In this document: piece by piece, positions 63,525-64,000 of the stretch | How the letters are laid out: every line of letters begins with the position of its first letter | Position numbering within the stretch: position 1 is the stretch's first letter | NCBI RefSeq assembly: GCF_001647275.1 | Contig: NZ_LRMM01000008.1 | Coordinates: 62,001-126,000 of the forward strand | Direction of reading: 5' to 3' | From: Rufibacter ruber | GTDB taxonomy: Bacteria > Bacteroidota > Bacteroidia > Cytophagales > Hymenobacteraceae | Length of the DNA: 64,000 nt | The notes under the pieces: generated by a model | Databases searched by the model: none | What the model was told of the DNA's origin: nothing | What the model saw: only the letters and a program-made list of their open reading frames with translations | Translations under genes and position numbers: made by a program

Positions 63525-64000
63525 ATGAAAATGAGAAATGTGACCACCCTTGCCCTGGTTTTGCTTTTAAGCGGAAGCTGCACGCAGATGAATCCGCAGA
63601 AACCAACGGCCATAGCCACTGAAACCGGGAAACCCCAACCCGAAACCAGCACCCCTACCAATACCGGCAAGCCGCAAGATGCCAAAATGAAGAAATTCAT
63701 TGATGACCTCATGGCCAAAATGACACTGGAGGAGAAGATTGGGCAGCTGAACCTGGTGTCGGTGGGTTTTACCGTAACCGGCCCCGTGGTAAGCGAGAAC
63801 GTAGACGAGAAAATCACCAAAGGCCTGGTGGGCGGCGTGTTCAATACCTTCACCCCCATTGCCGTGCGCAAACTGCAGGAGAAAGCCATTAGCCAATCGC
63901 GCCTCAAGATTCCGCTGCTGTTTGGGTATGATGTGATACACGGCCACCGCACCATCTTCCCTATGCCCATTGGCCTGGCCGCCAGCTGGGATTTGGCCGC
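63525..64000 (+). CDS. GH3 family beta-glucosidase (3' partial)
   Basis: 158 codons are visible before the window ends. Lipoprotein-like signal 'TLALVLLLSGSC'. Then the GH3 N-terminal domain: 'LMAKMTLEEKIGQLNLV', 'VGGVFNTFTPIAVRKLQEKA', 'SRLKIPLLFGYDVIHGHRTI' and 'FPMPIGLAASWD', matching BglX-like enzymes near residues 30-160. GH3 glucosidases release glucose from the ends of oligosaccharides; in known beta-1,2-glucan loci a GH3 acts on sophoro-oligosaccharides made by GH144. Catalytic Asp lies beyond the window. Confidence 0.92.
   Translation, partial: MKMRNVTTLALVLLLSGSCTQMNPQKPTAIATETGKPQPETSTPTNTGKPQDAKMKKFIDDLMAKMTLEEKIGQLNLVSVGFTVTGPVVSENVDEKITKGLVGGVFNTFTPIAVRKLQEKAISQSRLKIPLLFGYDVIHGHRTIFPMPIGLAASWDLA

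Overview
The window looks like chromosomal DNA of an aerobic Bacteroidota (Cytophagales, most likely Hymenobacteraceae such as Rufibacter, Nibribacter or Pontibacter). The evidence is type IX secretion system (T9SS) cargo with type A and type B sorting domains, a PorP/SprF protein, a SusC/SusD pair, TAnnTTTG-type -7 promoter boxes, a monomeric NADP isocitrate dehydrogenase, and a tmRNA tag ending YAMAA. The genus is an inference; no rRNA is present. LAYOUT. 1-11.9 kb: a T9SS surface-protein locus with a giant LamG protein (5' end outside the window), a 1588-residue cadherin-repeat protein and a PorP/SprF barrel carrying a SPOR-like tail. 12-19.5 kb: housekeeping genes (dnaX with an A10 slippery site, an M16 protease lipoprotein) separated by a repeat-rich 1.15-kb gap. 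19.6-28.4 kb: an accessory region with an orphan HipB-like regulator beside a hipA stub, a DUF6364/PIN toxin-antitoxin pair, an NmrA-like gene fragment, a type I restriction-modification operon (hsdM-hsdS-hsdR) whose hsdR is frameshifted, and a partial duplication of the 3' end of the isocitrate dehydrogenase gene. 28.4-46.8 kb: core genes (icd, endonuclease V, clpB, HupE/UreJ, J-domain protein, M1 peptidase, ArsR regulator, YjjG nucleotidase, tmRNA) interrupted by a REP-associated tyrosine transposase (RAYT) bounded by perfect inverted repeats and by three long gene-free tracts packed with repeats. 47-64 kb: a polysaccharide-utilisation locus with a membrane-spanning propeller/LuxR regulator, SusC, SusD, two GH144-type enzymes, an SGNH esterase with a T9SS tail, a LamG lipoprotein, a GH43-type enzyme and a GH3 enzyme running off the end. 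GH144 plus GH3 suggests beta-1,2-glucan as substrate (inference). The most unusual content is non-coding. A family of about 250-nt elements occurs three times in the same orientation (15866, 38381, 43777); it has invariant 5' and 3' blocks and two internal hairpins whose arms differ between copies but stay complementary, and each copy is followed by a degenerate repeat array. A second family of GTTTT/GGCC palindromes sits within a few bases of many stop codons, with compensatory changes in its arms, and one copy appears to be embedded in the dnaX coding sequence. The dispersed REP elements resemble the ends of the RAYT gene. A nested MITE-like insertion with target-site duplications lies at 43348-43538.
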